Position numbers and translations under genes: made by a program. Shown one piece after another: positions 32,263 through 44,672 of a stretch of DNA of 64,000 nucleotides. Location of the stretch: NCBI GenBank assembly GCA_030686995.1, contig CM060693.1, positions 109,021,243-109,085,242 on the forward strand, in the 5' to 3' direction. The notes under the pieces are model-generated. The model saw only the letters and a program-made list of their open reading frames with translations, was not told the DNA's origin and made no database searches. Every line of letters starts with the position of its first letter. Position 1 is the stretch's first letter. The DNA is from Artemisia argyi (Eukaryota; Streptophyta; Magnoliopsida; Asterales; Asteraceae).

Positions 32263-34943
32263 AGTGTTTGTGTTAAAAGTTTGAAAACAAAATATACATG
32301 TTTTAAATCGCATCCATAAATGAGTTATATCTACATTATGATCAACATTAGTCAAACACTTTGTAACTAACTCCCATTTCACACGCATTATAAAAAAAAA
32401 TCCACAAATCACGCACATTTTCTAAAAATTTATATCAATCACAGCTCATGATATTCAAATCAACCAACAAACCTTAATCTTCAAATCAATCTTTGGAAAA
32501 TCACCCCTCACCTTTGATTCACAATAGCCTAAGTCTTTGATGTGCTCCACTCAACCATTAATTCCGCAGTAAGAATCCTAAAAATTCCATCAATCAGGTA
32601 TGTCTTTTCGACTTTGAACAAATAATATTATTGTGTATCTTTTTATTGTAAAGGAATCACTGTTTTCATTTGATTCTATTTAGGTTTATGGTTGAATAAT
32701 AAAACATAAATTATGATTCATGTTCATTGTCTGATGTGTTTCTACTGCTGCTTCTTCAAGGTATGCTTGATCTTTAACTGGATTGAAACATCTTTGTTAT
32801 TGGAATTTTTGCATACAAAGTTTTTGATGAAATGCCAATATAGTTTTGAGGTTCTCAGTTACACTCACTTTTTTGGAAATTTAATCGTTTTTGTCGTTAC
32901 AATATTTTGAACGTCATATAATTGTTATATTCTCAGGAGTCGTTTATATGAGTGATCCTTTGTCTACGACGATATTAAGTATGTCGGTATTGTCTTATGT
33001 AGAAATCACTAGAACCTGATTTCTACAAAGGAGTGTGTGATTCACAGCTCATAAGAGTGTTTGGTTACACATGACAGGTTACATTTTATTTGTTTGTATA
33101 TCTCGGTACACAATCTTTTAATTCTTTCAACTAATTTATATTTTTTGGTCATCTGCAACGAAGCCTTCCCGTGTTTAATTCACAGCTCATAAGACGGTGT
33201 AGGTACAATTAGCTTAGTCGATGTAGTTATATAGTTGTGCTCTCTCTATATGATTTATGGTGATTGTCTCTTTTTTTTCAGATGTGTGCATTCACTATTC
33301 AACATGCGATTAACACTTTGTTCTTATTCTCTCCACCATCTTTACGGAAGCATCGCAATGCTGGCTACAAACACAAGGTACGATCCCATTTAATCTAAGT
33401 TTTGGATGAAATGATACAAGTAATCAAACAATGTTCTTGACGTCTGATAATTTTGGAGGTTTGCCCCACAAGACATTAATATTACAATCATATTTTTGCT
33501 ACCCTGTGGCTTTGCAGATTCAGCTAGGTGAAAACATGATTTGGATCGGCTTTTCCTTTAATTTTTCAATGCAATTTTCATCTTCTCTCCAATCCATTCA
33601 ATAAAAACAACCCCATGTATCTAAACCACACAAGTATTCTGTAAGTTGATTTATCTTTTTAACAAACATACTAAACTACTTATAACATTTGTTGAGTTAT
33701 TCATTTATAGAAGATAGTGTCATGACACATTGCTCATTGTATCTTTTGACTCATTACAGAAATTCATAACAGCCACTCTGCTAAAGAATTATGATGAATT
33801 CGCATAGAGAAAGTCCAGCCTTGCTATACAAGTTGGAGCACAATTGACTACTGTAAGTTTTCACTATCATTTTTTTTAACCAAACTCAATATGTTGGTTG
33901 TTGTCGATTTAGTTAACATAATAAAAGTTGTTAGTGAAACGGCTTTAGCGGTGACTGGAGTAAACTATAAAGAAATGATTATTTTAGGATTAACTTTTGT
34001 AGCGTAGTAATAAAAAGTATAAACTATTTGTCAAGGTGAGACATAACAAAAAGTGTTTTCGCCATATCACTACGTCTATATAATAGGAGTTGCTGGCTTG
34101 CAGTACACAGAATTGATATAAAATTTAATTATTGTGGAACTCAGAATGAGGAAAGACATGGTATTGTGGCGGGTGAATGCTACACAAAAGATGGCCGGTA
34201 AATAAACGAAACAGTTTTTTTAGCATTTTCGTTGGTCAAAATTATGTCAATTCTTTTAAATTAAATGTTTAGTTCATATTTATAAGCTTCCATTACCTTA
34301 TTTAGCTTATTTTGAATCATTTTCAAGTATCATTGGGTTACTTATAAAAAGTAAAGTATGAGTCTTTATTGAGTTTGTTTCTACTGATATGATGAATCAC
34401 TAATGATTTCTTTCAACATGTATTTTACAGGACAAGTTCAATGCTGAAGACGAAAGCGTGACGATGAAAGAATTATCAAGCTACATGGTTGGGCCCTTAA
34501 GTTGAACCAATACGTTCTATTATTTGATGATTCTCAGTAGGTCCAATGTGCAGCCTCACCTTTTGTCAGTTTAGGTACACTTTTTTCACCTTTTTGACAT
34601 TGCTTATACAAACAACATAATTGCTCATTGTGTTTTTTTTATTAAGCTATTAGCTGCGTTGAAAGTCCCGAGTAATAAGGTGCGGTAACGTTGTAAATTA
34701 TTGAGATTATTGATCCAAACACTACGAAATTTGTAACAAAGGAGATGGAAAAACAAATATTGCTATGTCCTGACTAATATAGATGGTGTCATGAAATAGT
34801 ATCCTATGTCCTCAAGCAATAACCTTGTGCTACAGGTCTGTGCTCCAAAGGAGATGGAAAAACAAATATTGCTATGATTGCTATGAGTGAGTGTAGCTGC
34901 TACTTTTCGGATATGCTCATTTGTTTTCTTGATCATAGTTGAT

Positions 34944-34982
<39 letters not shown>

Positions 34983-35449
34983 AGATATGTGATAAAATCA
35001 CCAACCCACCACCAATAGATATTATGAAAATAGACGGAGAGTAACTGGATTATCGACCAGCCATGGAGGCATTCCCATCAGCTAAGCATCCACAGAGGTG
35101 GATCTTAGAGGGTAAAAGGCTCCGCCTAAAATACGAGATAGAAATGCTGATTTGATACTTAATTGTATCGATATCGACGTGTCACCTACTTCTAGAGCTT
35201 CAGGCAGTGGAATTATCAGGTTAATATGTGCAACCAATTAAGTTTTGACATTCAATGAGTCATATCCTTGATCATTGGTGAGTGAGTGAGTACATTTTAT
35301 TTTGGAACTTTGCCAAGATTTTGTGTATTATGTCTCGACTCTTGAAAAACTTTCAGTTACAATATTTTTAAATGCATTCCTGTTTTTTACTTTTATGTAT
35401 TATTATATATCTCCATGCCCATTTCTAACAAAGTGAAGAGATTTTGATT

Positions 35450-35640
35450 GATTTATCCAAACATTAGGACAGCTGTAAAAGGAGTAATTGCAAGATCAGT
35501 CTATTTAAGTTTACCAGGTGGTCTATTGGCATCTAAATTGGCATGGCATCCGATTGTTCTAAAGGTTGATGATTGGGCCTTCTGTCACGGTGGACTTCTT
35601 CGAAAATTACAAGCTCATCATAATATAGTTTTTTCATAAA
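35450..35640 (+). pseudogene. Captured exon of a Shewanella-like protein phosphatase
   Basis: The frame reads KGVIARSVYLSLPGG, LAWHPIVLKVDDWAFCHGGLL. This closely resembles the segment of plant Shewanella-like PPP phosphatases (SLP2 type) in which ...VIARSVLLRPGG... precedes the metal-ligand motif FCHGG(L/I). Only this piece of the phosphatase fold is present, with no metal-binding GDxxDRG or GNHE motifs nearby, so it cannot be active. Assignment is by motif recognition. Confidence 0.6.
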
Positions 35641-36019
35641 CCACCTGTTTAGTTTTCTCTTATAAGCATTTTATAGTCCAATATATACTTCCGATATCCC
35701 AGAACATATGCAATCTTTGATTGTATAATTAGTCTAACTTTTTTGACTACTACATACTATATAGTATATATCCTCTTATAGTTTCACATCAAATTTGAGG
35801 AATTTTATTCAATTTCAATGAAAGAAAATTAATTTAAACATGATAATCACATTCTAATTGAACATCCAAACGCCATCTTATAAACGCAAATCGTTAATCG
35901 TTTTAAGCACCACAAAACCGAAACCAAAACCGAAATAGTATAACTTTAGCTATGCATTTACTAAAAAACATCATAAGTACACAACCATCCAAATATTCTA
36001 ACTATGTGATGTTTTGTAG

Positions 36020-36118
36020 GTAAAATTACCATTTGAGAAACTTATATATGCTCTTCATAACTTTCTTGGTGATGGAATGAATCCCGATAAATTGGTTCCG
36101 TTGGCCTACTCATTTAAG
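36020..36118 (+). pseudogene. Captured 33-codon exon, family unrecognised
   Basis: An exactly 99-nt open stretch lies between a TTTTGTAG acceptor and a GTACC donor. It reads VKLPFEKLIYALHNF then LGDGMNPDKLVPLAYSFK. Its phase-0, stop-free form is typical of a real exon moved into a transposon. I do not recognise the parent gene. Confidence 0.4.
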
Positions 36119-37649
36119 GTACCAATTTCTCTTTGTTTTATGCATATCCTCGCACTCCACTACAAGTAACTGTGAACAAACACAAAAACTATACACGTTT
36201 TGGTTAGGCCTTTGTCTTCAGTATTTAGATTCATGTAAACGTAACCGACTTGGGGATAAAGAAATATATAAATGCTAGAAGTTGTCAAGTATTGGGATTA
36301 CCATATTTTTTAGTTCTGTTGATCCTCTGAAAATTGATTTAAAAGTCATAGCACAACCACAAAATTCTGTCATGTGAAATGTTTTGTGCAAGGGATGTAA
36401 GGAGTAATGTGTGCTAGAATTTAAGTTAGATAATCAAACGTACAATATGATAAGCATTCACTACACATACTCACAACACAAGTATTCATACTAAAAAGTT
36501 TGACCTGTTACCCATCACATCCCTGTTTCAGAGAAATCAGACATTTAACATTTGACCCAAAAGGTATCATTAATTTTTAAACATTAACGAACATATGTAT
36601 CTATATTTAACATGACTTGCTATACTTATGACTCACTATACTTCTGCTACTTTGAAGTTAATCATTATTCACTTCTCATTTTGTGAATGCTCATAACTTA
36701 TTTGAAAATGTGACAACAGGAGGCGCATGAAAAGTCATGGACAAACCTCATATATTTTATTTGAGTTGGAAATAAGCCAAAGGGGAATTAGAGAAATGCA
36801 AGATTAAATCAAATTGTTTAAACTTCTATAATGTTTATGACATACGACCACTAATTGTTATTTTTATATATAATACATGAGTAATGTATTTATGATTTTC
36901 AATTTATTGCCTTCAACATATTTGACTTATTCATTATTTATTTTACGCGTAAAAAAATTCGACAAACAATTTATGAAGCGTACCCGCCCATCTATGAAGC
37001 TAGTATGAATATAGGTTGATGTGTAATAAGATATGAAAATTAATATAGTAAAGCTAGTGAACACTAATATGCTTGCAAAGCCCACCACAAAGGCAATTAC
37101 CTATGTTGAAGATGCTGCTGACATCGCTGCTTAAGTTTCACCATCTAGTATTTTGAAGTGAAGTGTGTTATGTCTCTAGACGATTTTGATATAGATTACC
37201 AGTGGTTTTTAACTATTTAATCTTCTGCATGATACTGTTTTGTTTTTGGTATGATGGCACATTGTTATTTCAATGTTGTGGTTGTTTCCTAGATTTGTTT
37301 AAATTGTTCAATGGCCTTATATTTCATGCAGTCTATGCAAATCAATTACCTTAATGTTGATCTCTCATGACACTTCAATCGCTTGTAAAGGCATGTGATG
37401 TCTTTGTTTTGGGGGTCTGTTAGATAACGTAACTAGTGCTGGTTAACTTAGGTTATATGATCTGTAGAAATCACCTGTTGTAAGCTTGGGTATTTTGTTT
37501 GAATAGACTATATGTAACATAGTTAATGATTTACTTGATGTTAACTAATAATAAAGATGATACTTGGACGGTAACTCGTGATATGGATAGTAATAAAGAT
37601 GATACTTGGACAAAATAATATACGCTATTTCTGAAGTTCAATAGAATAG

Positions 37650-38090
37650 TAGATTTGCTTATAACTCGATTTATGTTGATGGCTTTAAATAAGGTAGCAA
37701 AGAGAGGCTTTAAATAAGGTAGCAAATACCTTCACATGCGAAGAAATAAGGTAACCAATATCCTTACATGTGAAGAAATTTGCTTAAAACTCGATTTTTG
37801 TCAATTGCTTGAAATAAGGTATTGAGATTTGAGAGGCTTTAAATAAGGTATCAAATACCTTCACATGCGAAGAAATAAGGTAACCAATATCCTCACATGT
37901 GAAGAAATTTGCTTAAAACTCGATTTATGTCGATGGCTTGAAATAAGGTATTAAGATTTGAGAGGCTTTAAATAAGGTATCAAATACCCTCACATGTGAA
38001 GAAATAAGGTATCGAATATCCTCACATGTGAAGAAATTTGCTTAAAACTCGATTTGTGTTGATGGCTTGAAATAAGGTATTGAGATACAG
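37650..38090. repeat. 129-bp tandem array (about 3.4 copies)
   Basis: The phrase GAAGAAATTTGCTTAAAACTC recurs at 37772, 37901 and 38030 (period 129), with a diverged earlier copy near 37652. Each unit carries two TTCACATGTGAA-like palindromes and AATAAGGTA phrases. Related to the short repeats at 31940-32045. Between 37004 and 37650 I see no gene. Confidence 0.85.
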
Positions 38091-38091
38091 G

Positions 38092-38493
38092 TCAAACGGA
38101 CCTATAGAGAAGCCTAAAGTTTAAACGAGAAATCACACACATTGGGATCTAATGTAGAAACTAAACAAGCGGATCCTATAGAGAAGCTTAAAGTTTCAAA
38201 CGATATAGAAAATGATACAGTCGCCAATACTAAGAGTGTCCCAAGTAAGGATGTTAGGGATACACAAACTGGTAACGTTATAAAGGATTCAAAGATAAGA
38301 AGTTGGTAGATAATGTTGAGACGAAAGGTAAAATTGATGAAGGGTTAAAATCAAAAGGTGTGCCGAAGGAGGAAAAGTTGTCGTCTATTACAAAAGGAGG
38401 TTTTAGAGGTGGACAATGTGATTCAGATTTCAAGTGCACAATTGGTAATGGAGAGAATAAGGGAATAGTTGCATGTCTACGAGTTTCAGGATA
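38092..38493 (+). pseudogene. Host-like gene remnant, upstream exon
   Basis: After a TACAG the sequence encodes a lysine-rich, low-complexity stretch (EKLKVSNDIENDT...), broken by a one-base shift near 38297. It then reads CDSDFKCTIGNGENKG and IVACLRVSG before a GTATTT donor. This pattern, a charged region then CACL-type RV-G at an exon end, matches plant uncharacterised membrane or envelope-glycoprotein-like proteins that I recall; the exact family is uncertain. The downstream exon is at 41359. A MULE sits in the intervening intron. Confidence 0.4.
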
Positions 38494-38943
38494 CGGTATT
38501 TATCTTTCTCTCATCATTTTTTTTAAATCGTTTTACGTGAGTACATATTAGTCTATTCTTCGTTTTATTAGAGAATTGCAAAAATCATCCCTAAACTATG
38601 GCCAATTTGCATGTTTCGTCCCAAAATTATTGAAACTGCAAAAACCGTGTCTAAACTAAACTTTTTGGGCAAAATTCGTCCCTAAAAGCAAACGGCGTTA
38701 ACTCCCATCCACTTTCTCACGCACGTGTTTTGCACACGAGGACAATCTTGTCTTTTTACATGATACTAATACTTAAATGATTTTAAAAACCACGCACTTT
38801 ATAAAAGCCGGTCCCTAAAACACTAATAAAATTCTTTAATCCAAATTGAATTATGAAACCCTAATCCCCAAAACACTATACATCCCTAAACAATCAAATT
38901 AATCAAATTTTAATCCTCAAACTTTGATTCTCAAATGTATAAT

Positions 38944-39260
38944 GTCTGGCATTTTCGAAAAAATCCTAAGTTTGATCCGTACGATGAATATGGTAAGAAC
39001 ATGTTAATAAAATTAAAATTGTTGGTATTCAATGTTGTTTATGTGTTAATCCTAATTATTGTATTTTGTTTATGAAACAGCTGGTTTTCCAGAAGTGTTT
39101 TCAATGAAGGTGTTTCATGGTGGAAGTTTCACACCATCACCAATCGCAGGTATTTTGGGGGTAAAGTTCACTTTGTTAATTTGTTGCATATTAAGCACTT
39201 TAGGATTGACATAATACATTCTATAGTGAAAAGGTTAAAATATGATCCTAGTGCATGTGG
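38944..39260 (+). pseudogene. PB1-like domain relic inside the MULE
   Basis: Two exon-like parts: one ending FRKNPKFDPYDEY before GTAAG (38993), the next after AACAG (39081) reading FSMKVFHGGSFTPSP and, after a one-base shift, RRYFGGKVHFVNLLHI. This is the N-terminal PB1-like region found in many plant MULE-associated proteins. A glutamine-rich stretch (QHQQAAA) follows at about 39265-39320 and then the frame ends. The rest of the transposase is missing, probably by internal deletion. Confidence 0.5.
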
Positions 39261-39926
39261 GAGTCAACATCAACAAGCAGCTGCAATTGGGAGTCAACAA
39301 CAAGCAACTGCAACTCTAAAAAGAACATAAACAACAGCTTCCAGGCTCACACCAACAAAGTTGTATCTGATGTAGTATCTTTCTTGTTTAAGTAGTATCT
39401 GATGTAGAACTAAAATTACAACTCTTTGATGTAGTATCTTTTGGGATGTTTAAGATTTATTAGTATTGATGTAGTATCTTTTGGGATGTTTAAACTTGGC
39501 AGTATGTTTGATGTCAAAATTGGTAGTATATTTCATGTGTTGTTTGATTAACATGGTCATGTTCAGTCTTTGGTTAACATTTCATTTGCATTTGTCATTT
39601 GCAGTCTTTGGTTAACATTTGATTTGCATTTGGCATTTGCATTGTTAAATGACATTTGCATTTGTCATTTGCATTCTTTTGTTAACATTTCATTTCATTG
39701 ACATTTGCATTCATCTGTTACCATTTCATTTCATTAACATTTGCATTGTATGGTTAACAGTTCATTTCATTGAACAACCCATTACATCAAAATTCATTGA
39801 CCATAACACATTTTGGTCAATGTATAAGTTAAACTACTAATCAAAGCCTAACCTTACATACCATATTACATCCTAAAAACAAGGAAAACAACCCAAGGAT
39901 TTCATAGCCTAATAGTACCTATCCTA

Positions 39927-40270
39927 TTACATCATAAAAACAAGGAATACAACCCAAGTACAAACCAACCAAATCTTCAATCTTCTATTTGCAGCTCGTA
40001 ATTCATTCATTGAGTCTTCAAGCACATTCCTTGACATTAGCAATCCTGGGATGATCTCAGTTGAACGGGCACACATGGGTGGGTCGAACCAATCAAAAAA
40101 GTTACATTCAGTACCCTACAATCAGATAGAAACCCCTAATTATTAAGCATGAATGTAAAGGATTAATGTAAAAGATGAGTGTTTTTTGCAACTTACTCCA
40201 ATTCGTGGACATGTCAAAAAACGACGGCTTGGGTTACGGGGAGTCCATGAACATCGAAGCACACATTGTT
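39927..40270 (-). pseudogene. GRF-type zinc finger gene relic inside the MULE
   Basis: Two exons on the minus strand: the first (to 40197) reads QCVLRCSWTPRNPSRRFLTCP before GTAAGT. The second (40115-39927, after TGTAG) reads CNFFDWFDPPMCARS, a helical stretch and a hydrophobic C-terminal tail (IWLVCTWVVFLVFMM) before TAA. Cysteine spacing and the CNFF-W-D-PPMC segment are diagnostic of plant GRF-type zinc-finger proteins, which commonly end in a membrane segment. I find no in-frame ATG, so the 5' end is lost or lies in a further exon. Confidence 0.65.
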
Positions 40271-41358
40271 TATTACAAAGTCAATGCACCATATTGGTTG
40301 ATTTGGGTTAATTTAAAAAATTAGGGTTAGGGTTTATTATTATATGTGTGTTTGGGGATTGAAAGAGGGATTTTTTATTTTGATGGGTGGGGTGTGTAGG
40401 GTATTAAAGGGAAAAAGTTCATGTAAAAAGACAAAATTGTCCTCGTGTGCAAATCACGTGCGTATCAAATTGGATGGAAGTTAACACCGTTTGCTTTTAG
40501 GGACGGATTTTGCCCAAAAAGTTTAGTTTAGACACGGTTTTTGCAGTTTCAATAATTCTGGGACGAAAAATGCAAATTGGCCATAGTTTAGGGACGATTT
40601 TTGCAATTTTCTCTCGTTTTATTATTTCAACTCAGTGTTTCCTATAATTCCATAATTCTTGGTCTAGAATTTTTCTTACTTATTAACTATCACCTAAAAA
40701 TCCTGCTTGAAGTAGTTGGTACCATGTGATTAGCTTGTTATACAAGTTACAACTTACAACATGCACTTTGGATAGTTGATACTAGAACTTTAGGAGAGAC
40801 TACTTACTATTTTGTCGCATTCCTGAAACTGTTGACTGTTGAGTGGTAGGAAAAGATGGAAAATAGATTCTATGAATAAGATTTAGATACTTGGCAAAAT
40901 GGTATGATTGTAGATGTGTGCCATCAGTGATCATCTTGAAAATTTTAACTTTATCGAGTAGTGTACTAGTAAGCTCATTGCAATCAACGTACTGAAAGAA
41001 ATTTTCCTGTTGTCATTACAAAAAGCAAGTAATAGTAGTTTAGGTCATCAAATTTCTCTAAGTTGTCATGTACAAAAAAGTAAGTAATATTAATTTGGGT
41101 CTTCGAATTTCTCTATTTTATCATGTCGAGTCTGACTAATGGTATATCAAGCTCTCCTTAAGTTGATTTAAACTTAAAAGCCTGCATTTTCATTTTGCAA
41201 ATGGAGTGTCTATCAAGTTTGAAGGTGGAAATAGTCATTTGTAGAATTCACGAGTCACTTTATAGTTATGTTTGTGATTTTACTGGGATTATAGATGTTG
41301 TAGTTTTTTTATTTAGTAAAAAGAAAAAACTAAATGTTATCTTGTTATCTCTTCCAGA

Positions 41359-41560
41359 TGTTACAGATGTTTTCCTTTTGATCAGAAACAAGGGAAAGGG
41401 AGTACTCGATGTGGATATTAGTACTCCTGATTTTATTCGGCTAGATAAGAAAAAAGTTCAAATCCAAGAAAATGATGACCAAAAGGTAAATGTTAGTGTT
41501 AAAGAAAATCCTCATCCCTGTAGTAAAACAACATACTCCGTATTACTTTCTTGTGCATCA
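41359..41560 (+). pseudogene. Host-like gene remnant, downstream exon
   Basis: After CTTCCAG the frame reads DVTDVFLLIRNKGKGVLDV then PDFIRLDKKKVQIQENDDQK, a beta-rich ligand-binding-like repeat also seen in plant uncharacterised membrane proteins of the same family as 38092-38493. It may splice at GTAAAT (41488) or read on to the stop at 41617. The exon-intron match to the upstream remnant is the main support. Downstream 41640-43010 shows no convincing gene. Confidence 0.4.
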
Positions 41561-41639
41561 TGTTCAGTTTCAAATGCTCACAACTGGTTGACTATTAGTC
41601 AGGGTCGGGTTAATTGACCTAATACATTTTTTCCCCGCT

Positions 41640-43010
41640 TTTTAACATAAATTTTATTTGTGCTAAATAGGATACGATTTTGGGCCACGTTCGGTCCGTT
41701 TGACCTGTATCTCTATAGAGTGAATTATTTTATCTAATTATGTAGCCATTGTCCATGCCGCCAGAAGCTATTTAAAATATTTGTTTATTATTGTAAAACC
41801 CTAAATTTTGAACTATCATTTTATGTACTGTTTAAAATTTTAACCTAAGTTGATAAATAATTAAATGGTTATTTAGACTATGGGTTATACATTAAAAATT
41901 TTCATAATAACAATAATAACTAATCTAAATTATCTATAAACTAAAGTGTCACAAAAACTAAATTATATTCTATATTAACTTATGCTAAATGACTCCTATA
42001 GTTATCCTATTCATGTTAAACATTTTTACTATTGTTTCGAAGATCATTAACCAATTTTCCTTTAGCCTATTTTGTTGTGACGTGTGAATATTGAGGATAT
42101 GAAGATACACCAAATAACCTATTTATATTAGAAGATACATATTTCCTTTTTGTTCTATATCAAATCACACAGAGATCCGATCCCATTTAAATCCATAAAC
42201 GCGTTTTTAAAACTCACTCCAGTATAACTATTATTCGCTACACACATTCCTGGCAAGGATTGTATAACTTGTTGACATCATTTGAAACCTAAACAAAAAT
42301 CCACGTTAATCCTTCCATCCTATCCGTCTGTTGTCGACATCAGTTATGCCCTTTGATTATCTCTAAAAATAAAACCCTACACTTCATATATTGTCTACGA
42401 ATATAACGAGAGGGAGGAAGAAAGATGCATTCACACCAGAAAAACAGATCTTTGTTCATGATCGTGGCCATGCAATGTTTTAATTCACGTTGGCTATTAT
42501 CTTGTTCGAGTTGCTGTTGTGTACGTGACCCTTTTTGTTTTGATTATGGCTCATTGATTCTGTGGTTAGATCGTAGCTCAGAGAGATAGCAACCAGGTTC
42601 TAGTTGGCTTTGTACTTATTCGTTCGAGTTTGGAAACTGCTTTAGCTGTTTTGTTTGGTTCGTGATTGAAGGTCTACTCGAGTTAGATCGATCGGTTCGC
42701 GTTTGGGTTTTGGGTTCTATCGTGTCTCGCGAGATTTCGTGTTCGTGTTGGTGTTCTTGTTTCGGCTTCAATCATATGTCGTTGAATCGTTAATGTTCGT
42801 GTTCGTATTGATGAACGTTGGTTCCCGTGTGATGGTTTCGTTTAGCCAAGAGGTAATCCTCGAACCACCTATTAATACATATGAAATCACTACATATCAA
42901 GGTCATTGTTTAAAATATATTTTTGAATATACTGATATGATAAGAATTATGCATACATATACTCCCATGCATGCATGTAACTTAAAGAAATATAATGGCT
43001 TATATATACA
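41640..43010. other. AT-rich intergenic DNA, no gene supported
   Basis: Contains a possible leader (about 42360-42850, with AAAATAAAACCC and purine-rich GAGAGGGAGGAAG), but the only open frame (42703-43047) runs into the gypsy LTR start and has no domain. Confidence 0.4.
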
Positions 43011-44672
43011 TGTAACACCCCCAAAATTTGGTACAGCGGAAGACTAATCAAGCTTTCGGGGTGCTACGGGGATTAGTATCCACACAAGTCATAAAAGAAA
43101 GAGATAAAGTAAACATAATTAAAAACAAAACCAACCAGGGTTTTTAGAGTTTACATTCATCTCAAAATATCCAAAGTAAGGCCCAAATAGATTAAACATA
43201 GGTCCACAATAACATATCAGAGTTTGAGAAATAGATCCTTAAACCAGGTTGCCATGCCAAGCCTTCCAACCCAAGCATCCCAAGTCATCACTTAATTACC
43301 TGAGAAAACGCGCTAAAAGTCAGCTTTTGCTGGTGAGATCATAGGTTTAAATTCTTAATTCAATCAAGTGGACATATACGCAAAACGCTTGCTAGCTAGA
43401 CTAGGCCTCGAATCACTAAACCAAACCTATAGGTGTACACTATAGTCCAAAACCAATCAAATCAATATGCATTAGCAAGGATGCGACATGCCCAACATTC
43501 GTAAGGATACGACATGTTCATGCACTCGTAAGGATACGACATGCGCTATAACCTACCTAGTTCTATAAGCATATCAAGTTTTGAATAAACAACAATAATA
43601 GTCCACATAAAACAATTTGCACTTTTCTCACCCCAAGTATTGAAAACAAAATTCAAAAGTAAAAGTGGGGCTATGACTCACCTCAAGTCCAGATATCAAC
43701 ACAAAACCGGTAGAATCAAGAAGTATCACAACTCAAATGACGGCAACTACGAAATCGGCACTTCCTAACAATATAAACTCTTCTCAGAATCATTTTCTCA
43801 AAAATCAAATATTCCCAATCCCAAGCGTATTTCTTTTTACTTTCCAAAATCCATTTCTCATATTTGTTTTGGCGTTTGGTATCCATGTGGGTGGAAGGTC
43901 GACTCAACACAAGCCAGGAAACACATCAACGGAAAAATAATAATAATGCAATCTACAGGTCTAATATTGGCCCAATATAGTATTTAAATAAATCACCAAA
44001 GTTTACCAAGTCCGTCGACTTACTAATCCTCCACAACTTACTTACCTAATATGTTATTCCAAGATCATACCAAATCCTAAATCACATAGCACGTAGATTT
44101 CTATATGGTAATCTTTAAAGTTTAATAAGTTTCCTAAATATATAGTCAAACTTACCAAATTCGTCAATTCGGTAAACCTCACAAGATATTTAGTAGCTTA
44201 TTATCCCGCACTCCTACCACAACCTAAAGGCGTCGTAGAATACAATACCTGTTAATAAACCCTTTTTATATAACTACATAGGTCCCATTTAATCCGTCGA
44301 TTAAATAAGTTATATAGTTATATGAAACGAATCTATTAACGCCACACATCCGTGACAAGCACAAAAGCCAATAATTAATAAAATGGCCCACTTGGATTCA
44401 AGTGCCCTCAATCTCATATAACTCGTAAGTTCTCGTTTTATTTCCCAAAAGCTTATTTTATTTCGTAAGACATTTCACGTTATATTTATATTTCTATTTA
44501 TAATAGTTTAATTATAATAAAGTTTCCGACATTTGTTACACTATTTTCATAGTCTAATACATATCGTCAACCTCATTATTTTTATTACCCGTGATCACTT
44601 ATTTATTATATACGCACTTATGTAAATATATATACGTTTACACATCTATATATTTATATAAATGTTTATATC
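43011..44672. repeat. Element D: left part of a gypsy-type LTR or solo LTR, split by element C
   Basis: Begins TGTAACACCCCC, the canonical start of plant gypsy LTRs, after ataca. It contains three ~25-27 bp repeats with TAAGGATACGACATG (43480-43545). The sequence resumes after element C (63171 on) and runs off the window, so its far end, orientation and target duplication cannot be determined. Confidence 0.6.
44529..44672. repeat. 144-bp duplication flanking element C, left copy
   Basis: Aligns without gaps to 63171-63314 with five differences. It ends TTTATATC directly before the LTR of C. Confidence 0.92.

Larger units (their letters stand above)
32050..37003 (+). mobile_element. Helitron candidate with captured gene fragments
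   Basis: The left end, TCCTACACTATATAATAGG after an A, resembles plant Helitron 5' termini. The right end is uncertain: CTAG followed by T at 37000-37004, preceded by a GC-rich but decayed hairpin (gcgtacccgccc). Inside are several exon-sized coding stretches with flanking GT/AG signals (33283-33380, 34430-34505, 35450-35640, 36020-36118) that look like captured host exons, and no Rep/helicase that I can recognise. A 33-base T run (34945-34977) is present. The interpretation rests mainly on the 5' end and captured exons. Confidence 0.4.
38571..40613. mobile_element. Non-autonomous MULE with 192-bp terminal inverted repeats
   Basis: Bases 38571-38762 are the inverted complement of 40420-40613 with few mismatches. 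Flanking 11-bp direct repeats tcgttttatta (38560-38570 and 40614-40624) fit Mutator-like transposition (9-11 bp duplications). No transposase domain is present. Inside are a plus-strand PB1-like relic and a minus-strand GRF-type zinc-finger gene pointing at each other. Inserted in the intron of the host-like gene remnant. Confidence 0.88.

Noticed and set aside
42703..43047. 114-codon frame ending inside the element D start
   Set aside because: Runs across an element boundary and lacks any domain.
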